Assembly: GCF_012641435.1 (NCBI RefSeq)
Contig: NZ_JABAIJ010000002.1
Span: forward strand, 186,001 to 250,000
Source of the DNA: Rhizobium sp. P38BS-XIX
GTDB taxonomy: Bacteria; Pseudomonadota; Alphaproteobacteria; Rhizobiales; Rhizobiaceae
Reading direction: 5' to 3'
DNA length: 64,000 nucleotides
The number at the start of each line of letters is the position of its first letter. Position 1 is the stretch's first letter. A model generated the notes under the pieces. The model worked only from the letters and a program-made list of their open reading frames with translations, was not told where the DNA came from and ran no database searches. The translations under genes and the position numbers were made by a program. This document shows, piece after piece, positions 52,463-60,449 of the stretch.

Positions 52463-53626
52463 ATGAAGGCTTTAACCTGGCACGGCAGCGGTGACATCCG
52501 GTGTGAAACCGTCGATGATCCAATCATTCAGGATGACCGTGATGCCATAATCAAGGTGACCAGCTGCGCGATCTGCGGCTCTGATCTTCACCTGTATGGG
52601 GGCTATGTTCCTGGAATGCACGCGGGCGACGTCATGGGCCACGAAACCATGGGCGAAGTCGTGGAGGTTGGGCGAGGCAACAGCAAACTCAAGATTGGAG
52701 ACCGGGTCGTCGTTCCCTTTACGATTTCATGCGGAGAATGCAGGATGTGTCGATGGAACCTCTTCTCCTTGTGTGAACGGTCTAACCCGAAAGGACCAAA
52801 GGAGGCGCAACAGGTGGGATACCCGACCGCCGGGCTGTTTGGATATTCTGAACTTTACGGCGGCTTTCCAGGCGGCCAGGCGCAGTTCCTGCGGATACCT
52901 TACGCCGATGTCGGTCCTATCAAGGTACCTGAAGGCCTTTCCGACGAGCAGGTCCTTTTTCTCTCGGACATCTTTCCGACTGGTTACATGGCGGCGGAAA
53001 ACTGCAATATCCAGCAGAGTCAGACCATCGCAGTTTTTGGTTGCGGCCCGGTTGGGCTTTTTGCAATCAAGTCGGCATTTTTGCTGGGTGCCGAGCGTGT
53101 GATTGCCGTCGATACGGTACCGAAGCGCCTGGAACTTGCCAGGCAGTGCGGTGCGGAAACGCTGGATTACGCCGAAGGCGATCTTCAAAAGCGCATCCTG
53201 GACATAACAAGTGGACAAGGTCCCGATGCGGTAATCGAAGCTGTCGGCATGGAAAGTCATGGCTCCGGCGGGCTGCTGGAGGCTTTGCAGACCAAGCTTA
53301 CGAGCACCGAACGCCCCTACGCATTGCATGAAGCCATTCTTGCCTGCCGCCCCGGGGGGACTGTCTCTTTACCTGGCGTTTTTGTCGGTGCGGCTGTTCC
53401 TACGCCACTTGGGGCGTTTGTTGGCAAGGGGCTGACATTGAAGACCGGCCAAACGCATGTTCAGAAATATCTTCAGCCGCTGATGGATCTCATTATTGAA
53501 GGCAGGATCGATCCATCATTCCTGATAACGCACAGAGTTGGAATTGAGGATGGTCCGCAGGCTTACGAAACCTTCCGCGACAAGACGGATGGTTGCGTCA
53601 AGGTTGTTATAAGACCAAACGGCTGA
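52463..53626 (+). CDS. Zinc-dependent alcohol dehydrogenase (formaldehyde dehydrogenase-like MDR)
   Basis: Medium-chain dehydrogenase of 387 residues. Catalytic-zinc ligands are in CAICGSDLHLYGG and GHETMGE, structural-zinc cysteines in SCGECRMCRWNLFSLC, and the Rossmann motif is IAVFGCGPVGLFAIKSA near 195. The long insertion (SNPKGPKEAQQVGYPTAG, FGYSELYGG) and HGSGGLLEALQ region resemble the glutathione-independent formaldehyde dehydrogenase group. RBS GGAAGAA precedes ATG 52463. It is probably co-transcribed with the upstream SDR gene from the stress promoter at 51353. Confidence 0.9.
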   Translation: MKALTWHGSGDIRCETVDDPIIQDDRDAIIKVTSCAICGSDLHLYGGYVPGMHAGDVMGHETMGEVVEVGRGNSKLKIGDRVVVPFTISCGECRMCRWNLFSLCERSNPKGPKEAQQVGYPTAGLFGYSELYGGFPGGQAQFLRIPYADVGPIKVPEGLSDEQVLFLSDIFPTGYMAAENCNIQQSQTIAVFGCGPVGLFAIKSAFLLGAERVIAVDTVPKRLELARQCGAETLDYAEGDLQKRILDITSGQGPDAVIEAVGMESHGSGGLLEALQTKLTSTERPYALHEAILACRPGGTVSLPGVFVGAAVPTPLGAFVGKGLTLKTGQTHVQKYLQPLMDLIIEGRIDPSFLITHRVGIEDGPQAYETFRDKTDGCVKVVIRPNG

Positions 53627-53763
53627 GTACTTCTTTGACCCCCCGGCCGATTACGGAGGCTTGTGGGGGATCGCACCGGTTCGTTCGCTCGCTGCCCGGA
53701 CCGGAATTAGCGGCGCGCGCCAGAGGGTGCGCGTGCCAGCGCCGCGCCTGCGGCCGCGTTTGC

Positions 53764-54003
53764 TTATTCGGCTGCCAACTCGACGGCAATTTTAATTTTA
53801 GAGGACGGCGGGACGATCTTGGCGACGAACTCGAAATCCGCCGGCATGCGGTGCCCGTCCGAGCCGACACTGGCAACTGACCAGTATTCTTTTTCAACGC
53901 CAAACACCGTGGATACTTTAACGATCTGGACGTCGGCGCCGCGATCGGATCTTAGCTTCGCCCAATAAAAACAGTCAGGTTCCAATCTCGATATCGGGAT
54001 CAT
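53764..54003 (-). CDS. Hypothetical protein, 79 residues
   Basis: Small soluble protein with alternating strands (DCFYWAKLRSDRGADVQIVK, VFGVEKEYWSVASVG, FEFVAKIVPP), suggesting a compact beta fold. The family is not recognised. AAGGAG lies about 8 bases before ATG 54003, supporting a real gene. It is convergent with the alcohol dehydrogenase gene. Confidence 0.68.
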   Translation of the reverse strand: MIPISRLEPDCFYWAKLRSDRGADVQIVKVSTVFGVEKEYWSVASVGSDGHRMPADFEFVAKIVPPSSKIKIAVELAAE

Positions 54004-54349
54004 CGCTACACTCCTTGATCATGCGTTATATGGGGTATCACCGAGGCTGGCATAGTGGAAATAAATCAACATCTCTAAGTTTTTATGCGACTGTCGGATA
54101 CTCTCCCGACTGCTACGTCGCTGAGCAATTCCGGATCGACGGATTTGCGCGACGTCTTTGGCAGCTAGTCCACGAAACCTCCCGCAACGTCATTGAACAG
54201 GGTCGCTGCGACGGATCGGCAGTCACGGAGATTATTCGTCGACAGGGCAAAGCCGCCGAATGCAGAGTTCGGCAGTGAGCGGTTCAGCCGCGATTGCATG
54301 GACGCTGTCTATTGGAGATGTCGGCGATTTTGGAGCTCATTGCGCAGAG
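54004..54349. other. Intergenic stretch upstream of the ThDP enzyme
   Basis: Short plus-strand frames exist but none has a ribosome site or recognisable motif. The functional content I can support is the stress promoter that begins at 54350. Confidence 0.45.
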
Positions 54350-54375
54350 GGAACATATGCCCTTTTCGGGTGTTC
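54350..54375 (+). promoter_or_regulatory. GSR (EcfG-type) promoter for the ThDP enzyme
   Basis: GGAAC at 54350-54354, 17 bases, GTTC at 54372-54375, 47 bp before ATG 54423. Confidence 0.68.
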
Positions 54376-54422
54376 GACGGCCGTTGCCCCGCAGACGGGC
54401 ATGTGATCAGCGGAGATGTATC

Positions 54423-56210
54423 ATGGCAAAAACGGTAAGCGACTTCATCGTGCAGCGCCTTTACGATTGGGGTGTGCGGCGAATTTTTGGCTATCCGGGC
54501 GATGGCATCAACGGTCTGTTCGGGGCGTTGAACCGAGCTGATGGGAAAATCGAGTTTATTCAAGCCCGCCACGAAGAGATGGCTGCCTTTATGGCCTCCG
54601 CCCATGCGAAGTTCTCTGGCGAGATCGGTGTCTGCATCGCCACATCCGGGCCGGGAGCAACCCATCTGGTCACAGGCCTTTATGATGCACGCTTGGACCA
54701 CCAACCAGTTGTCGCGATCGTCGGACAACAGGCGCGACGTGCGCTCGGCGGCCATTATCAGCAGGAAATCGATCTTGCGTCGCTGCTCAAGGACGTTGCC
54801 GGAGATTTCGTCCATCAAGCGTCGGCGCCTTCGCAGGTGCGTCATCTGGTCGATCGGGCCTTGCGCATCGCGCTTGCCAACAGGACGGTGACGGCACTCA
54901 TTCTTCCGAATGATCTGCAGGAACTGCCCTATGAGACGCCACCGCGCAAACATGGCTCGGTGATGTCAGGACTGGGCTATTCTCCGCCGAGGACCGTGCC
55001 GCATGATGATGACCTGCAGCGGGCCGCCGATGTCCTCAATGCAGGAAACAAGGTCGCAATGCTGATCGGCGCCGGCGCACTTGATGCAGCCGATGAGGTG
55101 ATCGCGGTTGCGGATCGACTGGGGGCCGGCGTAGCAAAGGCTCTGCTTGGCAAGGCAGCACTTCCGGACGACCTTCCATGGGTAACCGGCTCGATTGGGC
55201 TTTTGGGAACGGAGCCATCCTGGGACCTGATGCGGGACTGCGACACCCTCCTGATGGTCGGGTCGGGTTTTCCCTATTCGGAGTTCCTGCCCGAAGAGGG
55301 CGACGCCCGGGGTGTCCAGATCGATCTCAGGCCGGATATGTTATCTCTGCGTTATCCGATGGAGGTCAATCTGGTCGGCGACGCAAGCACAACCTTGCAG
55401 GCGCTCCTTCCCCGTCTTCGTCAGAAAGACGACCTCTCTTGGCGCAAGCAGATCGAGGACCGCGTCGGCGCCTGGTGGCGGAAGCTGGACGAAAGAGCGC
55501 ATAAGGAGGCCAGCCCCGTCAACCCGCAGCGTGTCGTCGTCGAGTTGTCGCCGCGCCTTCCGGATCGCGCTATCGTAACGAGCGACTCTGGCTCTTGTGC
55601 GAACTGGTATGCTCGCGACTTGCGGATCCGGCGTGGAATGATGGCATCCCTGTCAGGGGGATTGGCGTCGATGGGGGCAGCCGTGCCATATGCAATCGCT
55701 GCAAAATTTGCCCATCCCGACAGGCCGGTTATTGCCCTGGTGGGCGACGGCGCCATGCAGATGAACAACATGGCCGAACTGATCACGGTCTCGAAATATT
55801 GGCGCAAGTGGTCTGAACCCCGCTTGGTTGTCTGTGTCTTCAACAATGAAGACCTCAATCAGGTGACGTGGGAGCAGCGCGTCATGGAAGGCGACCCCAA
55901 GTTCGAGGCATCGCAACGTATTCCCGATGTTCCCTACCACCGCTTTGCCGATATGATTGGATTGAAGGGATTATTTGTGGACCGGCCAGAGGATTTGGGT
56001 GCTGCCTGGGATGAGGCGTTCTTGACGGACCGGCCCGTCGTCCTCGAGGTTAAAACGGATCCGGAAGTGCCGCCAATTCCCCCGCACCTAACATTTGAGC
56101 AGATGCGCAACCTCGCCACTGCGTTGCTAAAAGGCGATCCGGAAGAGAGCGGCGTCGTCAAGGGAACTTTAAGGCAGACACTGAGCGCAATCCTTCCCGG
56201 CCGGAGATAA
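54423..56210 (+). CDS. ThDP-dependent pyruvate oxidase/dehydrogenase-like protein (PoxB-like)
   Basis: Three-domain thiamine-diphosphate enzyme of 595 residues. The Pyr domain has the catalytic glutamate in IQARHEEMAAFMASA (about 49). The middle FAD/ADP-binding-like domain has KVAMLIGAGALDAADEV near 215. The PP domain has the ThDP/Mg motif ALVGDGAMQMNNMAELITV near 440, ending in FNNEDLNQVTWE. It matches the PoxB and acetolactate-synthase-like group (decarboxylation of pyruvate to acetate or a related 2-keto acid). No C-terminal membrane-binding helix like that of E. coli PoxB is obvious. GGAGATG before ATG 54423 sets the start. Confidence 0.9.
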   Translation: MAKTVSDFIVQRLYDWGVRRIFGYPGDGINGLFGALNRADGKIEFIQARHEEMAAFMASAHAKFSGEIGVCIATSGPGATHLVTGLYDARLDHQPVVAIVGQQARRALGGHYQQEIDLASLLKDVAGDFVHQASAPSQVRHLVDRALRIALANRTVTALILPNDLQELPYETPPRKHGSVMSGLGYSPPRTVPHDDDLQRAADVLNAGNKVAMLIGAGALDAADEVIAVADRLGAGVAKALLGKAALPDDLPWVTGSIGLLGTEPSWDLMRDCDTLLMVGSGFPYSEFLPEEGDARGVQIDLRPDMLSLRYPMEVNLVGDASTTLQALLPRLRQKDDLSWRKQIEDRVGAWWRKLDERAHKEASPVNPQRVVVELSPRLPDRAIVTSDSGSCANWYARDLRIRRGMMASLSGGLASMGAAVPYAIAAKFAHPDRPVIALVGDGAMQMNNMAELITVSKYWRKWSEPRLVVCVFNNEDLNQVTWEQRVMEGDPKFEASQRIPDVPYHRFADMIGLKGLFVDRPEDLGAAWDEAFLTDRPVVLEVKTDPEVPPIPPHLTFEQMRNLATALLKGDPEESGVVKGTLRQTLSAILPGRR

Positions 56211-56318
56211 GGTCAAAATGTACGACGACGCGACGTTTGCAGTTCGCGCACTCTAAATGCTGGCTCACGGTGAGCGGAATTGGCGACCGAGAAACCGTGT
56301 GCCGCCTTGTTACGACAG

Positions 56319-56756
56319 TTAAAGGTCGATCAACGCGATGCCAAGATCCTTGCGGTGTCGGCGGCGCAGTTCCGTTGGCGTCTCCACGATGGTCGCCTCC
56401 AACGTAGGATGCACGATCCCCTGCAGGAAATGACCACCGCGCGTCGTTCCATCCCGCAAGCCAAGTACCGTGTGGAGATGAAGGCTGGCCTGTCCGTTGT
56501 CTCCAACGGCGATGTCGCCGAGAAGGCTGAGTACTTCGCACTGCTCAGCCACGAGGATCTCATCATAGGAATGGGTGGAAAAATTGAACCAGCCAACCGT
56601 GGCCGACTCGAAAGCTCCAATTGCGGTCACGGAAGCGGCGGCCAAGCCCTGAACACTTGCAAATCCAGCCAGTGTTGAGAATGCTTCCTCATCGGCATCA
56701 AGTACGACAATGAAGGTTTTAAGGCCAGTTTCCAGTTCGATCCGCTTGAACCTCAT
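56319..56756 (-). CDS. PPC (DUF296) domain protein
   Basis: A 145-residue protein consisting of a PPC domain, with MRFKRIELETGLKTFIVVLD at the start, FASVQGLAAASVTAIGAFESATVGWFN, and the conserved LHLHTVLGLRDGTTRGGHFLQGIVHPTLE with its metal-type histidines. In bacteria these domains form trimers of unclear role (a nucleotide or metal-linked function is suspected); in plants they accompany AT-hook proteins. AAGGAGG selects ATG 56756. A stress-type promoter lies about 180 bp upstream. Confidence 0.88.
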   Translation of the reverse strand: MRFKRIELETGLKTFIVVLDADEEAFSTLAGFASVQGLAAASVTAIGAFESATVGWFNFSTHSYDEILVAEQCEVLSLLGDIAVGDNGQASLHLHTVLGLRDGTTRGGHFLQGIVHPTLEATIVETPTELRRRHRKDLGIALIDL

Positions 56757-56935
56757 AGGCAATCCTCCTTGTTATTCAAAGCGGGCTTGGCGCCGTGAAG
56801 CGATCCGCTCTTTTGGCCGTGGACTCACGGCATGGGTCAGCTGTAGGAACGCACATTGCGGGAGATCCTGCGCTTGAGTATCGCCTGCCAAGGAGGCGAT
56901 GGCATTCCTTAAGTTTGAACATAGGTTCGTCACCT

Positions 56936-56961
56936 GAACCGTAGACAGCTCAGATTGTTCC
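56936..56961 (-). promoter_or_regulatory. GSR (EcfG-type) promoter for the PPC-domain gene
   Basis: Minus strand: GGAAC at 56961-56957, 17 bases, GTTC at 56939-56936. The long leader (about 175 bases) contains no supported gene. Confidence 0.55.
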
Positions 56962-57065
56962 GATGGGACAGGCTCTGTCGAGATCTCTGCGATCAATCTT
57001 CGGCTCTTTGAGTGAATCACGGAACCAACTTCTGGATACTGAACCGCAGGTCGGCACTTATTTTC

Positions 57066-57091
57066 GGAACATACCCATTTGACGTCGGTTC
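57066..57091 (+). promoter_or_regulatory. GSR (EcfG-type) promoter for the small-protein unit
   Basis: GGAAC at 57066-57070, 17 bases, GTTC at 57088-57091, 80 bp before ATG 57172. It diverges from the minus-strand promoter at 56936-56961. Confidence 0.65.
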
Positions 57092-57171
57092 GATGCCTAA
57101 GAAGGGACACGCGGCAAGTGAAGCGAAACCGCAGCATCGTCTATCGAACATCTTGCCCGTCAGGAGATCGG

Positions 57172-57327
57172 ATGGCCCGTCAGCCTCAAGCCCGGCACAA
57201 CATGATGATTTTCGTCGCAACGATTTTCATCCTCGCCTGTCTGATTGCCGTTTATTTTGCGGCAGGATTCCATCCTGGCGATCCGTCGCCGGTAAGTTCC
57301 AGCGCGATTTCATCAATGAGCCGGTAG
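57172..57327 (+). CDS. Small single-pass membrane protein
   Basis: A 51-residue protein with a basic N-terminus (MARQPQARHN), one membrane span (MMIFVATIFILACLIAVYFA) and a serine-rich tail. AGGAGA lies 6 bases before ATG 57172. It is the first gene after the stress promoter at 57066 and may be co-transcribed with the next two short genes. Function unknown. Confidence 0.75.
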   Translation: MARQPQARHNMMIFVATIFILACLIAVYFAAGFHPGDPSPVSSSAISSMSR

Positions 57328-57391
57328 AGAAGCGATACTGCGCCGGTGAGAATTGATCGATACTGCAATCCTGGCCAGAAAGGAAACGATC

Positions 57392-57574
57392 ATGAGTACG
57401 AGACCACCACCTGTTCCGCAGGAAAACAGAAGCGACAAAGGCGTCGGGGATCACGCCAAGCCAGAAGTAGGCGATCCGCATAAGTCCTTTACGACCAAAG
57501 ACCCCGATAAAATGGGACAACAGGGCAACAGCAAGGTCAACACGGGTCACCAAGGTCATCAACAGGATCGATAG
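57392..57574 (+). CDS. Small hydrophilic hypothetical protein
   Basis: A 60-residue, glycine-, lysine- and histidine-rich protein without hydrophobic segments (MSTRPPPVPQENRSDKGVGD to NTGHQGHQQDR). Its composition resembles disordered, hydrophilin-like desiccation proteins, which fits a stress locus, but no family is recognised. AAAGGAAA precedes ATG 57392. It sits 64 bp after the small membrane protein gene and 10 bp before the next short gene. Confidence 0.65.
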   Translation: MSTRPPPVPQENRSDKGVGDHAKPEVGDPHKSFTTKDPDKMGQQGNSKVNTGHQGHQQDR

Positions 57575-57584
57575 GACGGAAAAG

Positions 57585-57785
57585 ATGTCGACCTCGACAA
57601 AGATAGCAGCGACTATACGCCAAGGCGGCCCTGGATCATCAAAGGCAGATGCCAATGATCCGTTGACGGTCAGAAAACCGCTCGCCGAACCCGACAAGCG
57701 CGACCAAAGCAAAGTATCGGGCGGTGGCGGCGAGCGCGATTCTCATCACGGCCACGATCCATCTGGAAAAGGTGGCAAGTCATAG
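57585..57785 (+). CDS. Small hydrophilic hypothetical protein
   Basis: A 66-residue protein rich in Gly, Ser, Lys and Asp, ending GGGGERDSHHGHDPSGKGGKS. It is predicted to be disordered, with a composition like that of its upstream neighbour at 57392, which suggests a shared hydrophilin-type role. AGGACGGAAAAG provides a weak ribosome site before ATG 57585. Not recognised as a known family. Confidence 0.55.
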   Translation: MSTSTKIAATIRQGGPGSSKADANDPLTVRKPLAEPDKRDQSKVSGGGGERDSHHGHDPSGKGGKS

Positions 57786-57881
57786 GCTCGAGAACGGGCC
57801 AGACAACGCTGACGTGTTTTTCGAAAGCGCAGATGGGGCACGGATTTTGGTGCAACACATTGCAGGGAGCGGAGACATTCG

Positions 57882-58331
57882 ATGGTCGTTCAAGATCGCC
57901 AGCCAGCAGCACTCATACCGCGTCGTTGCCTCTTTTCGCTGATAGTTCCAATTCCGATGGTGTGCTTCATTGGGGTGTTGGCGACAGACATCTCCTATTG
58001 GGCGACCGCCGATATGATGTGGGCAGACACGTCGGCCTGGATATTGGCGATCGGTCTCCTCTTTGGATGCGTTGCGATGATCGCTGCATTAATCGATGTG
58101 GCGTGCAAGCGGCTGGCTCTGTACAGAGGACCGTTGGGGGCGTACGTTATCTGTAATTGCCTCATTTTCTGTCTGTCGTTTTTCAACGCACTTGTCCACA
58201 GCCGGGATGCGTGGACCTCTGTGGTGCCGATGGGCCTGACGCTATCTGCAATCGTCGTCGCTTTAACTGTTCTATCAGCTTGGATCGGTCGCGTTTTAAT
58301 CTACCGCTTAGGCTCGGGGATTGCACCATGA
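57882..58331 (+). CDS. DUF2231 membrane protein
   Basis: Integral membrane protein of 149 residues with four hydrophobic segments (LIVPIPMVCFIGVLATDISYW; AWILAIGLLFGCVAMIAALID; AYVICNCLIFCLSFFNAL; LSAIVVALTVLSAWIGRVLI). The PIPMVCFIGVLATDI start and the internal IDVAC resemble the DUF2231 pattern (HPxxVxFPI, GlxDy). The start is placed at ATG 57882 with GGGAGCGGAG upstream. It overlaps the next gene by 4 bp (ATGA), coupling it to a sorbosone-dehydrogenase-like lipoprotein. That pairing recurs in rhizobia and suggests the membrane protein is a partner or electron conduit. Confidence 0.8.
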   Translation: MVVQDRQPAALIPRRCLFSLIVPIPMVCFIGVLATDISYWATADMMWADTSAWILAIGLLFGCVAMIAALIDVACKRLALYRGPLGAYVICNCLIFCLSFFNALVHSRDAWTSVVPMGLTLSAIVVALTVLSAWIGRVLIYRLGSGIAP

Positions 58332-59671
58332 GCGCAAATTTTTCATGGCATCAGAGACCTGCCGTTGTGACCGCTGCGACGTGCATCGTCGCGCTGCTTT
58401 TGTCGAGCTGCAGCCAGGATGAGCAGGACCCAGACGCACAGATTGGCCCCAATCCCACACTGCCTTCCCCCAATCAGTATCTCCTTCCGCCGATGCATGT
58501 TGCCAAGGTCGTGGGATGGCACGACGGCGATAAACCAAAAGTTGCCGATGGCCTGCAGGTCAACGCGCTTGCAACCGGGTTGAAGCACCCGCGTTCCGTG
58601 TACGTTTTGCCAAATGGCGACGTTCTCGCCGCGGAATCCGTCGCTCCGCCCCCGCCGCCGATCCGGCGGCCCAAGGATCTGATTATGGGCTGGATCGAGG
58701 CGATGGCGACATCAGCAGGGAACAACGAGGGTGCCAACCGTATTACGTTGCTCCGAGATACGAACGGTGACGGCATCGCGGATACCAGAAGCGTGTTTCT
58801 CGATCATCTCAACTCTCCCTTCGGCGTCGCTCTCGTCGGCGGAGATCTTTATGTCGCCGAAACCGATCGGATAACGCGCTATCCCTATAAAACCGGGGAA
58901 ACCAGCATTTCCGATCCGGGAACCAAGTTAACGGATCTCCCAGGCGGGCCGATTGACCATCATTGGACGAAGAGCCTGTTGGCCAGTCCCGACGGTTCAC
59001 TGCTGTTCGTGGGTGTCGGGTCAAACAGCAACATCACCGAAAACGGCATGCAGGCCGAAATCGATCGTGCCTCTATATGGGAGGTCGATCGCGCAACAGG
59101 CCGGCACCGCATCTTTGCCGACGGCCTCAGAAACCCAAATGGGCTATCATGGGAGCCGCAGACCCACTCTCTCTGGGCGGTCGTCAACGAGCGTGACGAA
59201 CTCGGCCCAAATCTGGTGCCCGACTACATGACATCGGTCAAGGAGGGCGGATTTTACGGCTGGCCTTACAGTTACTTTGGAAAGAACGTGGATCCTCGCG
59301 TCATGCCGCAGAAGCCCGATCTCGTCGCGAAAGCAGTAGTCCCCGATTACGCGCTGAGTTCTCACGTCGCGCCTCTGGGTATGATTTTCTACACAGGCAC
59401 GAACCTTCCCGACACCTATCGTGGCGGCGCTTTTGTCGGTGAACACGGGAGTTGGAATAGACAACACTTCAATGGGTATAAGGTCGTCTACATTCCCTTC
59501 GATGCTGGTAAACCGAAGGGGCTCCCGAAAGACGTCGTCACGGGATTTCTAACCGGCAACAACGAAGCGAGAGGGAGACCGGTCGGTCTGGCCATGGACA
59601 TTGGTGGCGCGTTGTTGATCGCCGACGACGTGGGCAATACTATATGGCGGGTCACGGCCGCACCACACTGA
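58328..59671 (+). CDS. PQQ-type sugar (sorbosone) dehydrogenase-like lipoprotein
   Basis: Exported six-bladed beta-propeller dehydrogenase, 447 residues. The N-terminus has a lipoprotein signal (IVALLLSSC, Cys about 26). Propeller segments include LKHPRSVYVLPNGDVLAAES, LNSPFGVALVGGDLYVAETDR, LRNPNGLSWEPQTHSLWAVVNERD, KEGGFYGWPYSYFGKNVDPR, GGAFVGEHGSWNR and GRPVGLAMDIGGALLIADD. These fit the soluble glucose and L-sorbosone dehydrogenase family that uses PQQ. Located in the periplasm, it would oxidise an aldose. Its start overlaps the DUF2231 stop. No PQQ biosynthesis genes are in the window. Confidence 0.9.
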   Translation: MSANFSWHQRPAVVTAATCIVALLLSSCSQDEQDPDAQIGPNPTLPSPNQYLLPPMHVAKVVGWHDGDKPKVADGLQVNALATGLKHPRSVYVLPNGDVLAAESVAPPPPPIRRPKDLIMGWIEAMATSAGNNEGANRITLLRDTNGDGIADTRSVFLDHLNSPFGVALVGGDLYVAETDRITRYPYKTGETSISDPGTKLTDLPGGPIDHHWTKSLLASPDGSLLFVGVGSNSNITENGMQAEIDRASIWEVDRATGRHRIFADGLRNPNGLSWEPQTHSLWAVVNERDELGPNLVPDYMTSVKEGGFYGWPYSYFGKNVDPRVMPQKPDLVAKAVVPDYALSSHVAPLGMIFYTGTNLPDTYRGGAFVGEHGSWNRQHFNGYKVVYIPFDAGKPKGLPKDVVTGFLTGNNEARGRPVGLAMDIGGALLIADDVGNTIWRVTAAPH

Positions 59672-59685
59672 TCCGGCTACCCAGA

Positions 59686-60077
59686 TCAATGAATGTCCAA
59701 ACTCGTTACGCTGTATCGCAGGTTGCTGTTCCACCCTGTCAGTTGCGACGCAATGAACCCCCAATCAGCGGGTTTGGTGAACGTCAACGCACCCCGGTAG
59801 AAAGGCGGAAGGACTCGATCCTCGTACCCGGTAACGAAGGCGAACGGAATGTTGGGCATCGTCAGAAGGTCGACGCCAGCATTAGATATCTGGCCGTGGA
59901 GATTGATGTCGAGAAGTGCTGCGTCGAGTTGCATGTGGAATGTTTCAATTACATTAGGGGCTTCTGCAACATGTCCAACCGGCCCGATTACTCGGCGCCG
60001 GGTGCACGTAAGCTGTCGGCGGCGCTCGCCGCGATCAAATAGTCGTCCTCAACGATCAGAATCCGACGGCCGGCAAT
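59686..60077 (-). pseudogene. Frameshifted single-domain response regulator
   Basis: A receiver gene that has lost its frame. From about 60077 one frame reads AIAGRRILIVEDDYLIAASAADSLRAPGAE and then hits a stop. A second frame, reached by restoring one missing base near 59990, continues VIGPVGHVAEAPNVIETF, then QLDAALLDINLHGQ with the phospho-acceptor aspartate, FVTGYEDRVLPP and LTFTKPADW. The span (392 bases) is one short of a multiple of three. The natural start position after AAGGGAG is ATT, so the start codon also appears lost or unusual. Its 5' end overlaps the end of the upstream small gene in another frame. Confidence 0.82.
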
Positions 60078-60312
60078 TGCTCGCTCCCTTTTTTGAGAAA
60101 TGGGCAAATGCCGTTGCACGGCACAGGCGCTCCAGTGGTTCGGACAGCACCGTTCCTTGCCGATACATGCGCAAGATGTAACGAGCGAAATTGTCTCGTT
60201 CCTCGTCGGTCGCAGTGAACCAGGGTTCAACGGCAATGCGACTGAAAACGCTCGCTACGATGGCGACATCGTCCGGCTCATAAACGCCGCCCAAGGCTGT
60301 GGTAGAAGACAT
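60049..60312 (-). CDS. Conserved hypothetical protein upstream of a receiver gene
   Basis: An 87-residue protein, MSSTTALGGVYEPDDVAIVA and onward, with SVFSRIAVEPWFTATDEERDNFARYILRMYRQG. The YEPDDV start and the W-F-T, FARYILxMYR helix resemble short Rhizobiales proteins of unknown function that often sit next to signalling genes. GGAGGATC before ATG 60312 is a strong ribosome site. Its last nine codons overlap the receiver pseudogene, so the two were probably translationally coupled. Confidence 0.78.
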   Translation of the reverse strand: MSSTTALGGVYEPDDVAIVASVFSRIAVEPWFTATDEERDNFARYILRMYRQGTVLSEPLERLCRATAFAHFSKKGASNCRPSDSDR

Positions 60313-60449
60313 GCAGATCCTCCTTGCCGCAAACTCCGACGACAAATTCTGCTATCAACAGGTTTGTCACACAGCCTCGTGGTCAATTCAAGCGATCGAG
60401 GCGAAGGAGGAGGTTTTGGTCCGCTAACGGACATTGGTCATTTGATTGC

